A stretch of DNA of 64,000 nt from Pseudomonas sp. A-RE-19 (GCF_019956555.1 NZ_JAHBDQ010000003.1:1-64000), one strand, 5' to 3'; shown: positions 39,822-49,108, counted from the first letter of the stretch. Notes: generated by a model not told the origin, from the letters alone. A program made the numbers and translations.

Positions 39822-40711
39822 TGAATGCCCATTACCAGATTTTCCACGACACCCATTATCACTACGACAGCCCGGTGTCCCTGGCTCAGCAGCTGGCGCA
39901 TCTGTGGCCACGGCCCTGTGCCTGGCAGCGCTGCACCGAGCAGCGGTTGCAGATCAGTCCCGAGCCGACTTCACGCCGGGATGAGCTGGATGTGTTCGGT
40001 AATCCCCTGACCCGGCTGGCCTTCGAGCGACCGCATGATGAATTGCTGGTCAATGCCCGGCTCACCGTTGAAGTGCTGGCCCGGCCATCGTTGGACTTCA
40101 ATCAATCGCCGGCCTGGGAGGATACCTGCAGCGCGCTGACCTACAGCAGTCAGCCACTTTCACCTGAGTTGCTGGACGCCTGCCGTTACCGGTTCGAATC
40201 GCCTTACGTGCATTTGAAGCGCAGCTTCGTCGAGTTCTCGCAAAGTTGTTTTCCGCCTGGCCGGCCTTTGCTACTGGGGGTTCAGGCGTTGATGGAGAAG
40301 ATCTTCAGCGAATTCACCTTCGATGCCGAAGCGACCCAAGTGGCAACGCCGCTGGTGGAAGTGCTGGAGAGGCGGCGCGGGGTTTGCCAGGACTTTGCGC
40401 ACCTGATGCTCGCTTGTGTGCGCTCCCGTGGATTAGCGGCGCGATACATCAGCGGCTACTTGCTGACCCAGCCACCACCGGGCCAGCCACGGCTGATCGG
40501 CGCCGATGCATCTCATGCCTGGGTGTCGGTGTTTTGTCCGGTGCTGGGCTGGGTGGATTTCGACCCGACCAACAATGTGCAACCGGCGCTGGAGCACATC
40601 ACCCTGGCCTGGGGCCGGGATTTTTCCGATGTGTCGCCGCTGCGTGGGGTGATTCTGGGGGGCGGCAGTCATGATCCGGAGGTTCGGGTCACGGTAATGC
40701 CGTTGGAGTAA
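39821..40711 (+). CDS. transglutaminase family protein
   Basis: Encodes 296 residues. An N-terminal transglutaminase beta domain (about 1-100) precedes the catalytic core, with Cys189 (GVCQDFAH), His232 (ASHAWVSV) and Asp248 (GWVDFDPT). Unlike its large neighbour it has no DUF2126 extension. Its ATG overlaps the stop of the ATP-grasp gene (TGATG), so the two are translationally coupled and their products probably act together. It has no signal peptide. Confidence 0.93.
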   Translation: MNAHYQIFHDTHYHYDSPVSLAQQLAHLWPRPCAWQRCTEQRLQISPEPTSRRDELDVFGNPLTRLAFERPHDELLVNARLTVEVLARPSLDFNQSPAWEDTCSALTYSSQPLSPELLDACRYRFESPYVHLKRSFVEFSQSCFPPGRPLLLGVQALMEKIFSEFTFDAEATQVATPLVEVLERRRGVCQDFAHLMLACVRSRGLAARYISGYLLTQPPPGQPRLIGADASHAWVSVFCPVLGWVDFDPTNNVQPALEHITLAWGRDFSDVSPLRGVILGGGSHDPEVRVTVMPLE

Positions 40712-40723
40712 CTGAGATCAAAT

Positions 40724-40812
40724 TGTGGGAGCGAGCCTGCTCGCGATAGCGGTGTATCAGTTAAATAATTGCTAAGTGTGCCGCCGTCATCGCGAGCAGG
40801 CTCGCTCCCACA
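40724..40812. repeat. REP pair (GTGGGAGCGAGC type), inverted
   Basis: Inverted copies directly after the cassette. The inner segment (GCGATAGCGGTGTATCAG) recurs in the elements at 47693 and 61320. Confidence 0.85.
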
Positions 40813-40861
40813 TGGGAATGTGTAAGTCAGTTCTGGAGGGGTATTTCAGATTGGCCTGTGA

Positions 40862-40886
40862 GGGTCAGCAACAACGTTGCTGACCC
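40862..40886. repeat. perfect 11-bp hairpin
   Basis: GGGTCAGCAAC and GTTGCTGACCC flank the three bases AAC. There is no T-run on either strand, so it is at best a transcript-end stabilising structure between two convergent genes. Confidence 0.6.
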
Positions 40887-40934
40887 TGGACACAGATCCG
40901 GTGGGCCTGATCAGATCATCGGGCCCTGAGGGTC

Positions 40935-41126
40935 TCAGGCGTCGGGCGCCTGATCTTTCGGTGCTTCAGCTTCGTCTGTAGCCACTTCACCTTCGGTATC
41001 CGGGTTCAGTGCTGCTGCTGCTTCTTCTTCAGCTGTAGCTTTCTTGCGCTGAAGCTTTTCCTCTTTCTTCTGCTCCTTGGCCAAGTCTCTCTGACGTTTG
41101 GCGAAGGAATAATTAGGTTTAGCCAT
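40935..41126 (-). CDS. small highly charged conserved protein
   Basis: Encodes 63 residues from 41126 (MAKPNYSFAKRQRDLAKEQK). The first half is basic with Lys/Arg/Gln-rich helix character, the second half is acidic. A longer reading from 41219 would run back into the LOG gene and was rejected. Such short proteins occur in many pseudomonads; the basic N-terminus suggests nucleic-acid or ribosome contact, which is only a guess. The downstream side holds several small hairpins. Confidence 0.75.
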   Translation of the reverse strand: MAKPNYSFAKRQRDLAKEQKKEEKLQRKKATAEEEAAAALNPDTEGEVATDEAEAPKDQAPDA

Positions 41127-41194
41127 GGGCGATCCTCTGGGGTCGAAGGTGAGGTTGAGCGGCGCATATTCTGCCCTGTATCGATGCCGAGCCG

Positions 41195-41782
41195 TTAGCT
41201 GGGTTTTTGCTCGGTCCATTTTGGCGGTACCGAGGGTTGCCAGGCGTCCAGTGCATCGAGCAGGGTTTGCGGCGATTCGCTCATTTGCAGCATGTCACGG
41301 TGCGCTTCGCGAACGAAGCCTTCGCCGACGATATGATCGAGAAAAGACGTCAACTTGCTGTAGAAACCGTTCACTTCGAGCAAACCCAGCGGTTTGCCGT
41401 GATAGCCGAGCTGACCCCAGGTCCAGACTTCAAACAGCTCTTCCAGCGTGCCGAGGCCGCCGGGCAGGGCGATGAAGGCATCGCTGAGCTCGGCCATTCG
41501 TGCCTTGCGCGCATGCATGCCGTCGACCACTTCCAGGCGGGTCAGGCCACTGTGGCCGATTTCCTTGTCCTTGAGGCTCTGGGGGATGATCCCGATCACC
41601 TCGCCGCCGGCCGCCAGCGCGGCGTCGGCAACGATCCCCATCAGCCCGACGGCGCCGCCGCCATAGACCAGAGTCAGCTTGCGCTCGGCCAATGCTCGCC
41701 CCAGGGCGACAGCCGCTTCACGATAAGCCGGATTGGTGCCGGTGCTGGCACCGCAAAATACACAAACGGATGCTAAAGACAT
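41195..41782 (-). CDS. LOG family (TIGR00730) nucleotide 5'-monophosphate nucleosidase
   Basis: Encodes 195 residues of a Rossmann-like fold with the signature [13 protein letters not shown] (near 107), the PGGxGTxxE motif of LOG/YvdD phosphoribohydrolases. Such enzymes split the base from nucleoside 5'-monophosphates (cytokinin ribotides in plants, AMP in some bacteria). [14 protein letters not shown] at the N-terminus is also typical. Its physiological substrate here is unknown. Confidence 0.93.
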   Translation of the reverse strand: MSLASVCVFCGASTGTNPAYREAAVALGRALAERKLTLVYGGGAVGLMGIVADAALAAGGEVIGIIPQSLKDKEIGHSGLTRLEVVDGMHARKARMAELSDAFIALPGGLGTLEELFEVWTWGQLGYHGKPLGLLEVNGFYSKLTSFLDHIVGEGFVREAHRDMLQMSESPQTLLDALDAWQPSVPPKWTEQKPS

Positions 41783-41841
41783 GCCTTACTCCACGGTTAT
41801 CAGGACCACAGAGTAAAGGCAGGTTTGCATCGTTCCAAGGG

Positions 41842-41931
41842 TTAAACCTCGCGTTTCGGTGTTTCGCAGGTGCCACTGGCGCCGCAGGCGTAGGCGGCGA
41901 GCAAACTGCACAACAGGCTGTTGAAGGACAT
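41842..41931 (-). CDS. possible 29-residue small protein
   Basis: A 29-codon frame begins at 41931, with GGAG eight bases upstream, and reads MSFNSLLCSLLAAYACGASG before a short polar tail. It has a hydrophobic N-terminal half with Cys and Gly and could be a small membrane peptide or a leader peptide. It lies in the 344-bp gap between the LOG gene and azu. There is no homology evidence beyond a vague recollection of similar short peptides. Confidence 0.45.
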   Translation of the reverse strand: MSFNSLLCSLLAAYACGASGTCETPKREV

Positions 41932-42027
41932 GACAGGCGCTCCGGATGAGTGATGACGGCCCTGATGATAGGGCCGTGCCAGACGCTTGGCTGGTAGATT
42001 GTTTCGATGAGTGTCATAGCCCGAAAG

Positions 42028-42054
42028 TTGTATACAATTTTTGATTCAGGTCAT
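42028..42054. promoter_or_regulatory. upstream regulatory region of azu
   Basis: A perfect palindrome TTGTATACAA (42028-42037), the form of many GntR/FCD operators, is followed by TTGAT-N4-GTCAT (42041-42054), a partial match to the ANR/FNR box. Azurin genes are under ANR control in P. aeruginosa. No clear -10 box was found. Confidence 0.4.
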
Positions 42055-42126
42055 AGGAACTTGCGAAGATTTCAGGCAGTCTTCTGTCCATTAGCACTTT
42101 TGTTAACCCTGCCTTGGAGATTCACC

Positions 42127-42573
42127 ATGTTTGCCAAACTTGTTGCGGTATCCCTGCTGACGCTGGCCAGCAGTCAATTGATGGCTGCCGAGTGCAAGAC
42201 GACCATCGACTCCACCGATCAGATGTCCTTCAACACCAAGGCCATTGAAATCGACAAAAGCTGCAAGACCTTCACCGTAGAGCTGACTCACTCCGGCAGC
42301 CTGCCGAAAAACGTGATGGGCCATAACTGGGTGCTGAGCAAAGAAGCGGACATGCAACCAATCGCCACCGATGGTCTGAGTGCCGGTGTCGACAAGAACT
42401 ACCTGAAAGAAGGTGATGCCCGCATCATCGCCCACACCAAAGTCATTGGTGCTGGCGAAAAGGATTCTGTGACCTTCGACGTATCGAAGCTCAATGCTGC
42501 CGAAAAATACGGCTTCTTCTGCTCGTTCCCGGGCCACATCTCGATGATGAAAGGTACGGTTACTCTGAAGTAA
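42127..42573 (+). CDS. azu: azurin
   Basis: Encodes 148 residues: a 20-residue signal peptide ending in QLMA and a 128-residue mature blue-copper protein. In mature numbering Cys3-Cys26 form the disulfide, and Gly45, His46, Cys112, His117 and Met121 form the type 1 copper site, all present; Trp48 is also kept. Azurin is a periplasmic electron carrier linked to denitrification and redox stress. The start at 42127 was chosen because the longer frame from 42007 would spoil the signal peptide. A terminator follows directly, so the gene is single. Confidence 0.97.
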   Translation: MFAKLVAVSLLTLASSQLMAAECKTTIDSTDQMSFNTKAIEIDKSCKTFTVELTHSGSLPKNVMGHNWVLSKEADMQPIATDGLSAGVDKNYLKEGDARIIAHTKVIGAGEKDSVTFDVSKLNAAEKYGFFCSFPGHISMMKGTVTLK

Positions 42574-42587
42574 TCGAATCAAACGCA

Positions 42588-42619
42588 TAAAAAAAGCGTC
42601 CGCTCGGGACGCTTTTTTT
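42588..42619 (+). terminator. Rho-independent terminator after azu
   Basis: A-run, AGCGTCC/GGACGCT stem and T-run; symmetrical, so it could also work for the convergent nadE transcript. Confidence 0.9.
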
Positions 42620-42647
42620 GTGCCTGACGTTTGACCGCGTTATCGTT

Positions 42648-42730
42648 CTTCGCGGGCAAGCCTCGCTCCTACAGGGGCGGGCGCCGTTCCATGATTGTGG
42701 GAGCCGTAGGAGCGAGGCTTGCCCGCGAAG
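42648..42730. repeat. REP pair (GTAGGAGCGAGGCTTGCCCGCG type), inverted
   Basis: Inverted copies between the convergent azu and nadE genes. Confidence 0.85.
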
Positions 42731-42754
42731 GCGCCGGTACAGGCACCAGCGGAG

Positions 42755-43582
42755 TCAAGGTGCAAACGGCATCACGCGTTTGTGATGAGTCTTTTTGTAC
42801 GTATCGCAGATGATCTTGAACGCTTCCTCGCGCACCGGTTCGCCGTGCAGGAAGGCGTCGATCTCGGCGTAGGTCACGCCGTGGGACGCTTCGTCCGGTT
42901 TGCCCGGCGCCAGGTCTTCGAGGTCAGCGGTCGGGATTTTTTCCACCAGCGACTCCGGCGCGCCAAAGCTGCGGGCAATCGCCCGTACCTGATTTTTCAC
43001 CAGACCGCTCAGCGGTGCGAGGTCGCAGGCGCCGTCACCGAACTTGGTGAAGAAGCCCATCACCGCTTCTGCCGCGTGGTCGGTGCCGATCACCAGGCCG
43101 TGAGCCGCGCCAGCGATGGTGTATTGCGCGACCATGCGCATCCGCGCCTTGGTGTTGCCCAGCACGAAATCCTTCTGCACCGCTTCCTTACCCTCGAAGG
43201 CCGCCACTTCGCTGGCCAGGGATTTGACCGCCGGGCCGATGTTTACGGTGTGGCGCTCATCGGGGGCAATGAAGTCCACTGAGGCCTGGGCATCGTGTTC
43301 GTCGAACTGGACGCCATAAGGCAGGCGCACGGCGATGAACTTGTAGCTGGCGTCACCGGTGCGTTCGCGCAGTTCACGCATGGCGCGCTGGGCCAGCAGG
43401 CCGGCGGTGAGGGAGTCGACGCCGCCGCTGATGCCCAACACCAGCGTCTTTAGCCCGGCATTGACCAGGCAGTCCTGAATGAAGGTGATCCGCCGGGCGA
43501 CTTCAGCCTCAAGGGCGAGTTGGTCCGCGAAAGGCGGTTGGACCTTGAGCTGTTCAGCAATCTCACGCTGTACGGCTTGCAT
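42755..43582 (-). CDS. nadE: NAD+ synthetase (ammonia-dependent)
   Basis: Encodes 275 residues from 43582 ([11 protein letters not shown]), preceded by AAGGAG; the longer frame from 43717 lies inside pncB. NadE converts nicotinate adenine dinucleotide to NAD with ATP and ammonia. The PP-loop motif SGGVDS (near 50) is intact, and the absence of a glutaminase domain marks the short form. The gene starts four bases after the pncB stop, so the two act as one operon for NAD salvage. Confidence 0.97.
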   Translation of the reverse strand: MQAVQREIAEQLKVQPPFADQLALEAEVARRITFIQDCLVNAGLKTLVLGISGGVDSLTAGLLAQRAMRELRERTGDASYKFIAVRLPYGVQFDEHDAQASVDFIAPDERHTVNIGPAVKSLASEVAAFEGKEAVQKDFVLGNTKARMRMVAQYTIAGAAHGLVIGTDHAAEAVMGFFTKFGDGACDLAPLSGLVKNQVRAIARSFGAPESLVEKIPTADLEDLAPGKPDEASHGVTYAEIDAFLHGEPVREEAFKIICDTYKKTHHKRVMPFAP

Positions 43583-43586
43583 GAAT

Positions 43587-44813
43587 TCACTCCTTGCTTG
43601 ATGTGTTGGAAATGGCGGCAGGTACTTGGAAAACATGTCGCAAATAGGCGACGAAATTCGGGTCTTTGCAGTGAGTCTTGCCAGGCTCGTCGGAGATCTT
43701 TGCCACCGGCTGGCCATTGCAGGCCGTCATTTTAAGCACGATGCTCATCGGTTCGACACCCGGAATATCGCAGGTCAGGTTAGTGCCAATGCCGAAGCTG
43801 ACATTGATCCGACCGCGCAATGCCCGAAAAATCTCCAGACATTTGGGTAGCGTCAGGCTGTCGGAAAACACCAGGGTCTTGCTCATCGGGTCGATGCCAA
43901 GCTTGTGATAGTGGGTGATGGCTTTTTCCGCCCACTGCACCGGGTCACCAGAGTCGTGGCGCAAACCGTCGAAGAGCTTGGCAAAGAACAGGTCGAAATC
44001 GTTGAGGAAGGCATCGAAGGTGATGCAGTCCGTCAGGGCGATTCCCAGCAAACCCCGATATTCGCGGACCCAGCAGTCGAGGGCGGCAATCTGGCTGTCA
44101 ATCAGCCGCGGACCGAGTTGCTGGTGGGCCATGATCCATTCGTGGGCCATGGTGCCCAGCGGCTTCATGTCCAGCTCCCGGGACAGGTGCACGTTGCTGG
44201 TGCCGACGAAGCGTCCGGGGAAGTCATGCTTGAGCACGTTCACCACTTCTTCCTGTACACGGTACGAAAAGCGACGGCGGGTGCCGAAATCGGCTACCTG
44301 CAACTCGGACAATTCGTCTGCGCTGGCGTTGGCGGTCAACCAGTCGAACTTGCGATAGAGCTGTTCGCGGGCCTGCTCCAGAACGACTTCCCGGTAGCGA
44401 TAGCGGTTGCGTACTTCGCTGACCATGGCCAGCAGCGGCACTTCGAACAGAATCACGTGCAGCCACGGCCCGCGCAGACGGATGAATAACTCGCCGTTTT
44501 CAATGCCGGTATGGATATAGCGCAGGTTGAAGCGGAACAGCCCGAGAAAACGCAGGAAATCCGGTTTCAGAAAGCTGATGCGCTCCAGGAAACTCAACTG
44601 ATCGGCGCTCAGGCTCAATTCGGCCAGACGCTCGATCTGGAAGCGGATCTCCGCCAGGTATGGGCGCAGATCCTCACTGTTACGGCAACGAAACTCCCAT
44701 TCGACTTCCACGTTCGGGTAGTTGTGCAGCACCGCCTGCATCATCGTCAGTTTGTAGAAGTCGGTGTCGAGCAGGTTCTGCACGATGCGATCGGCAAACA
44801 CACTCTCGCTCAT
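43587..44813 (-). CDS. pncB: nicotinate phosphoribosyltransferase
   Basis: Encodes 408 residues. PncB makes nicotinate mononucleotide from nicotinate and PRPP, the entry step of the salvage route that ends with NadE. The N-terminus [16 protein letters not shown], the GTMAHEW motif holding the phosphorylated His, and the phosphate-binding segment near [10 protein letters not shown] are as expected. Confidence 0.96.
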   Translation of the reverse strand: MSESVFADRIVQNLLDTDFYKLTMMQAVLHNYPNVEVEWEFRCRNSEDLRPYLAEIRFQIERLAELSLSADQLSFLERISFLKPDFLRFLGLFRFNLRYIHTGIENGELFIRLRGPWLHVILFEVPLLAMVSEVRNRYRYREVVLEQAREQLYRKFDWLTANASADELSELQVADFGTRRRFSYRVQEEVVNVLKHDFPGRFVGTSNVHLSRELDMKPLGTMAHEWIMAHQQLGPRLIDSQIAALDCWVREYRGLLGIALTDCITFDAFLNDFDLFFAKLFDGLRHDSGDPVQWAEKAITHYHKLGIDPMSKTLVFSDSLTLPKCLEIFRALRGRINVSFGIGTNLTCDIPGVEPMSIVLKMTACNGQPVAKISDEPGKTHCKDPNFVAYLRHVFQVPAAISNTSSKE

Positions 44814-44940
44814 AACGGGGTTCTCCAGGCGGGCCGCGGCCTGTGGCAGCGACGTTGCAGCTGTTTCAATGAATGGGGCTAGTGGCGCATATCAGTGGTG
44901 AGGATTGCCAGCGATTTTTGCATCAGCGCGAATTGCCTCT

Positions 44941-45083
44941 GTGTAGGAGCTGTCGAGTGAAACGAGGCTGCGATCTTTTGATCTTGTTCCTTAAAAGCAA
45001 AATCAAAAGATCGCAGCCTCGTTTCACTCGACAGCTCCTACCAGCTCCTACCAGCTCCCACCCGCTCCTGCCAGCTTCTACAG
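44941..45083. repeat. long inverted REP element (GTCGAGTGAAACGAGGCTGCG subtype)
   Basis: Arms at about 44941-44981 and 45001-45040 are nearly perfect inverted copies; the right side is followed by degenerate short copies of AGCTCCTACC. It fills most of the 273-bp gap between pncB and the LysR gene, in which I see no gene. Confidence 0.85.
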
Positions 45084-45086
45084 GGG

Positions 45087-45995
45087 TTAGTCGTTAGAGG
45101 GGGGATTGTCGATCTGCTCCAGCATCCACTTCACAAAATCCCGCACCTTGGGCACTTCCGCCGAATGCTCTGGATACGCCAGGTAATAGGCATCGGTGCT
45201 GGGCATTGCATGCTGCCAGGGAATGACCAGTTTGCCGTCGGCCAATTCCTCTTCCACCAGAAACCGTGGCAACAGTGCGACGCCGCAGCCGACCTGCGCG
45301 GCGCGAATGCACATGTAAAACGTTTCAAAGCGCGGGCCGTGGTAGCTGTGTTCGGTGTGGTAGCCCTGACTGTCGAACCAGTCGTGCCAGGCTTGAGGCC
45401 GGGAGGCATTTTGCAGCAGGACCAGGTCGGTGAGTTGCGTAGGATCAGTGAACGGTGTCTCTGGCAGGCTGCCGGGTGCGCAGACCGGTACCAGCTCTTC
45501 GCCAAACAGCTTCAGGCATTCGGTGCCGGGCCGGGAGCCCTGGCCAAAGTAGAACGCCAGGTCGCTGCGACCTTGCAGGAGGTCGTCGGCTTCCTGCTCG
45601 CTGCACAGGTCCAGATGGATCGACGGATGGCGCAGGCGCCAGCCTTTCAAGCGTGGCACCAGCCAGCGCGCACCGAAGGTTGGCGGCGTCGAAACTCGCA
45701 AGACTTCGGTTTCACCGCCGTAGGAACGCAGGTAATGAGTCGACATTTCGACTTGGGTGAGGATTTTTCGCACCTCCACCAGGTACAAATCGCCGGCGGG
45801 GGTCATTTGCAGGCGCCGGCGCACCCGGCGGAACAGCAGGTGTTGCAGCAATTCTTCGAGTTGCGCGACCTGTTTGCTCACGGCGCTCTGCGTCAGGTTC
45901 AGCTCTTCGGCGGCACGGGTGAAGCTCAAATGCCGGGTCACGGCCTCGAAGCACTGCAAGGCGGTGATCGACGGCAAGTAGCGTTTATTCAGCAT
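45087..45995 (-). CDS. LysR family transcriptional regulator, likely of the ama genes
   Basis: Encodes 302 residues from 45995 (MLNKRYLPSITALQCFEAVT), with AGGA upstream; a longer frame to 46319 runs into amaB. The N-terminal winged helix holds HLSFTRAAEELNLTQSAVSK, and the substrate-binding domain follows, closest in style to GcvA-type regulators. It is divergent from amaB with a 184-bp intergenic region. A LysR gene also stands beside amaB-amaA in P. putida, so control of lysine/pipecolate catabolism is the likely role; the inducer is not proven. Confidence 0.92.
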   Translation of the reverse strand: MLNKRYLPSITALQCFEAVTRHLSFTRAAEELNLTQSAVSKQVAQLEELLQHLLFRRVRRRLQMTPAGDLYLVEVRKILTQVEMSTHYLRSYGGETEVLRVSTPPTFGARWLVPRLKGWRLRHPSIHLDLCSEQEADDLLQGRSDLAFYFGQGSRPGTECLKLFGEELVPVCAPGSLPETPFTDPTQLTDLVLLQNASRPQAWHDWFDSQGYHTEHSYHGPRFETFYMCIRAAQVGCGVALLPRFLVEEELADGKLVIPWQHAMPSTDAYYLAYPEHSAEVPKVRDFVKWMLEQIDNPPSND

Positions 45996-46126
45996 GGGTG
46001 GTCCTTTTTCTTGTTTCTCTATGCTCTTTTTTACCGGCAGATTCGCAGCATGAATAAACGGAATGATATCTCTCTTAAAGGTCGTTTGTTGGGTAACCTC
46101 CGGGGAGCTAAAACTACAGGTCTGAT

Positions 46127-46146
46127 CAGCCGAATTAATTCGGCTG
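46127..46146 (+). promoter_or_regulatory. perfect 20-bp palindrome upstream of amaB
   Basis: CAGCCGAATTAATTCGGCTG is fully self-complementary and followed by a T-rich stretch (46150-46166), only 33 bp before the amaB ATG. It could be a leader terminator (attenuator), the end of an upstream transcript, or a regulator operator. Confidence 0.5.
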
Positions 46147-46179
46147 CACGTTTTCTGTTTTTTGCTTGAGGAGTGACCC

Positions 46180-47670
46180 ATGGTTGCCGCATTGCTTGAT
46201 CGTCTTGGTGTGAACCCGGCCCTGTACCAGAACGGCAAAGTGCCGGTGCATTCGCCGATCGATGGCAGCCGGATTGCCGCTGTGAACTGGGAAGGTGCCG
46301 CTGAAGTCGAGCAGCACATCAGTCGTGCAGATCATGCGTTCGAACTGTGGCGCAAGGTTCCGGCGCCGCGTCGTGGCGAATTGGTGCGCCAACTGGGCGA
46401 CATCTTGCGCGAGTACAAGGCCGACCTCGGTGAGCTGGTTTCCTGGGAAGCGGGCAAGATCACTCAGGAAGGTTTGGGTGAAGTTCAGGAAATGATCGAC
46501 ATTTGCGACTTCGCCGTCGGTCTGTCCCGTCAGCTATACGGTTTGACCATTGCTTCCGAGCGCCCTGGCCACCACATGCGCGAAACCTGGCACCCGCTGG
46601 GCGTCGTCGGCGTGATCAGTGCGTTCAACTTCCCGGTGGCGGTCTGGGCCTGGAACACCACGCTGGCGCTGGTCTGCGGTAACCCGGTGATCTGGAAACC
46701 GTCCGAGAAAACCCCGCTGACCGCGCTGGCCTGCCAGGCGCTGTTCGACCGCGTACTGAAAAACTTCAGCGACGCACCACCGCACTTGAGCCAAGTGATC
46801 ATCGGCGGCCGCGATGCCGGCGAAGCGCTGGTCGATGACCCGCGTGTTGCGCTGATCAGTGCCACCGGCAGCACCCGCATGGGCCGCGAAGTGGCGCCGA
46901 AAATCGCCGCACGTTTTGCCCGCAGCATTCTGGAGCTGGGCGGCAACAACGCGATGATCCTCGGCCCAAGCGCTGATCTGGACATGGCCGTACGGGCGAT
47001 TCTGTTCAGCGCCGTCGGCACCGCCGGTCAGCGTTGCACCACCTTGCGCCGCCTGATCGCCCACGAATCGGTGAAGGAAGAAATCGTCACCCGCCTGAAA
47101 GCCGCTTACTCCAAGGTGCGCATCGGCCATCCGCTGGAAGGCAATCTGGTCGGGCCACTGATCGACAAGCACAGCTTCGACAACATGCATGACGCGCTGG
47201 AGCAGGCCTTGAGTGAAGGCGGCCGGGTGTTCGGCGGCGAGCGTCAACTGGAAGACAAATTCCCCAACGCTTACTACGTTTCTCCGGCCATCGTCGAAAT
47301 GCCGGAGCAGAGCGATGTGGTGTGCAGCGAAACCTTCGCGCCGATTCTGTACGTGATCGGTTACACCGATTTCGAAGAGGCATTGCGCCTGAACAACGCC
47401 GTGCCACAAGGCCTGTCGTCGTGCATTTTCACCACCGATGTGCGTGAAGCCGAGCAGTTCATGTCGGCGGTGGGCAGTGATTGCGGCATCGCCAACGTCA
47501 ACATCGGCCCGAGCGGCGCGGAGATTGGCGGCGCGTTTGGCGGCGAGAAGGAAACGGGCGGTGGCCGTGAGTCCGGTTCGGATGCATGGCGCGGGTACAT
47601 GCGCCGTCAGACCAATACCGTGAACTATTCGCTGGAGTTGCCGTTGGCTCAGGGGATCACTTTCGACTGA
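46180..47670 (+). CDS. amaB: L-piperidine-6-carboxylate (alpha-aminoadipate semialdehyde) dehydrogenase
   Basis: Encodes 496 residues of the ALDH7 (antiquitin) branch of aldehyde dehydrogenases. The catalytic Cys is in GTAGQRCTTLRR (near 289), the general-base Glu in LELGGNNA (near 255), and the coenzyme motif is complete. AmaB oxidises the open form of piperidine-6-carboxylate to 2-aminoadipate in lysine breakdown through pipecolate. The neighbour amaA (pipecolate oxidase) and the divergent LysR gene match the P. putida locus, which is the main reason for the specific name. RBS GAGGAGTG. Confidence 0.9.
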   Translation: MVAALLDRLGVNPALYQNGKVPVHSPIDGSRIAAVNWEGAAEVEQHISRADHAFELWRKVPAPRRGELVRQLGDILREYKADLGELVSWEAGKITQEGLGEVQEMIDICDFAVGLSRQLYGLTIASERPGHHMRETWHPLGVVGVISAFNFPVAVWAWNTTLALVCGNPVIWKPSEKTPLTALACQALFDRVLKNFSDAPPHLSQVIIGGRDAGEALVDDPRVALISATGSTRMGREVAPKIAARFARSILELGGNNAMILGPSADLDMAVRAILFSAVGTAGQRCTTLRRLIAHESVKEEIVTRLKAAYSKVRIGHPLEGNLVGPLIDKHSFDNMHDALEQALSEGGRVFGGERQLEDKFPNAYYVSPAIVEMPEQSDVVCSETFAPILYVIGYTDFEEALRLNNAVPQGLSSCIFTTDVREAEQFMSAVGSDCGIANVNIGPSGAEIGGAFGGEKETGGGRESGSDAWRGYMRRQTNTVNYSLELPLAQGITFD

Positions 47671-47692
47671 GGCTTGAGCCAAGCAGTGATCC

Positions 47693-47782
47693 CCTGTGGG
47701 AGCGAGCCTGCTCGCGATAGCGGTTTATCAGTCGCATAGATACTGGATGTGCCGACGCAATCGCGAGCAGGCTCGCTCCCAC
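47693..47782. repeat. REP pair (GTGGGAGCGAGC type), inverted
   Basis: Inverted copies in the 154-bp space between amaB and amaA, inside what may be one transcription unit. Confidence 0.85.
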
Positions 47783-47824
47783 ATTGAATGGTGTGTTGGT
47801 TAGGTTTCTGATTGGAGTCTGGCA

Positions 47825-49108
47825 ATGCCGTTACGCGAAGAGTGTCTGTGGGAAAAACTGACGCCGCAAAGGCCCGACAACGCGGCGCTCAAGGGCGAGG
47901 TGACGGTGGATGTCTGCGTCGTCGGTGCCGGTTTCACCGGTCTGTCGGCGGCGGTGCATCTGCTGGAACAAGGTAAAAGTGTCTGTGTGCTGGAAGCGCA
48001 TCGCGCCGGGCATGGCGGTTCGGGGCGTAATGTCGGGCTGGTCAACGCCGGGATGTGGATACCACCGGATGAAATCGAAGCCGGTTTCGGCGAGGCGGTC
48101 GGCAGTCAGCTTAACCGCATGCTGGGGGCGGCGCCGTCACTGGTGTTCAGCCTGGTCGACAAATACAACATCGATTGCCAGTTGCGCCGCGAAGGCACGC
48201 TGCACATGGCGCACAACGCCCGTGGCGAGGCAGATCTGCGCAGTCGCGAAGAACAATGGAAACGTCGCGGGGCACCGGTGGAGCTGTTGACCGGTCAAGC
48301 CTGCGAACAAGCAACAGGCACCAAAAAAATCGCTGCCGCATTGCTCGATCGGCGTGCCGGCACAATCAACCCGATGGCCTACACCACGGGGCTGGCCAAG
48401 GCAGCCGTTGGTCTCGGCGGTCAGCTGTTCGATCATTCCCCGGTGACCCGACTCGAACGTCAGGGCCAGCACTGGTCGGTGCAGACCGCCCAGGGTTCGG
48501 TGCTGGCCGAGCAGGTGGTCATCGCCTCCAATGCTTATACCGAAGGCGACTGGACGGAGCTGCGGCGCAACTTCTTCCCCGGTTATTACTATCAAGTGGC
48601 CTCGGTGCCGCTGACCGAAGACGCCGCGCAGCAGATTCTTCCCGGCGGCCAGGGTTCCTGGGACACCCGGCAAGTACTCAGCAGCATCCGTCGCGATGCC
48701 GAAGGACGGTTATTGCTCGGTAGTCTGGGCAACGGCAACCAGAAACCGACCTGGTTTCTGAAAGCCTGGGCCGATCGGGTTCAACAGCATTACTTCCCGT
48801 ACCTCAAACCGGTGGAGTGGGAGTGCACCTGGACCGGTTGCATTGCCTTTACGCCCGATCATTTGATGCGCCTGTTCGAGCCGGCACCGGGTCTGGTGGC
48901 CGTCACCGGCTACAACGGTCGAGGCGTGACCACCGGTACAGTGGTCGGCAAAGCCTTTGCCGATTATTTGTGTAACGGAAATCCTCAAGCCCTGCCGATT
49001 CCCTTCGCCCCGATGCAGCCATTGGCCGGGGTAGGGTTGCGCAGCTGTCTGTACGAGGCGGGTTTCTCGCTGTATCACGCGGGCCAGTGCCTGCGGATTG
49101 TCATTTAA
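47825..49108 (+). CDS. amaA: L-pipecolate oxidase (FAD-dependent)
   Basis: Encodes 427 residues of the DadA/glycine-oxidase-like FAD oxidoreductases. The dinucleotide-binding motif VVGAGFTGLSAAVHL is near residue 31, and the C-terminal motif ending TGYNGRGVTTG contacts FAD. AmaA oxidises L-pipecolate to piperidine-6-carboxylate, the substrate of AmaB. Pairing with amaB supports the assignment. Related enzymes act on other amino acids, so substrate specificity is inferred from context. Confidence 0.88.
   Translation: MPLREECLWEKLTPQRPDNAALKGEVTVDVCVVGAGFTGLSAAVHLLEQGKSVCVLEAHRAGHGGSGRNVGLVNAGMWIPPDEIEAGFGEAVGSQLNRMLGAAPSLVFSLVDKYNIDCQLRREGTLHMAHNARGEADLRSREEQWKRRGAPVELLTGQACEQATGTKKIAAALLDRRAGTINPMAYTTGLAKAAVGLGGQLFDHSPVTRLERQGQHWSVQTAQGSVLAEQVVIASNAYTEGDWTELRRNFFPGYYYQVASVPLTEDAAQQILPGGQGSWDTRQVLSSIRRDAEGRLLLGSLGNGNQKPTWFLKAWADRVQQHYFPYLKPVEWECTWTGCIAFTPDHLMRLFEPAPGLVAVTGYNGRGVTTGTVVGKAFADYLCNGNPQALPIPFAPMQPLAGVGLRSCLYEAGFSLYHAGQCLRIVI

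Noticed and set aside
37203..39911. 902-codon frame antisense to the ATP-grasp gene
   Set aside because: Composition is Gln/Arg/His-rich without domains, while the plus-strand protein has two recognised domains.
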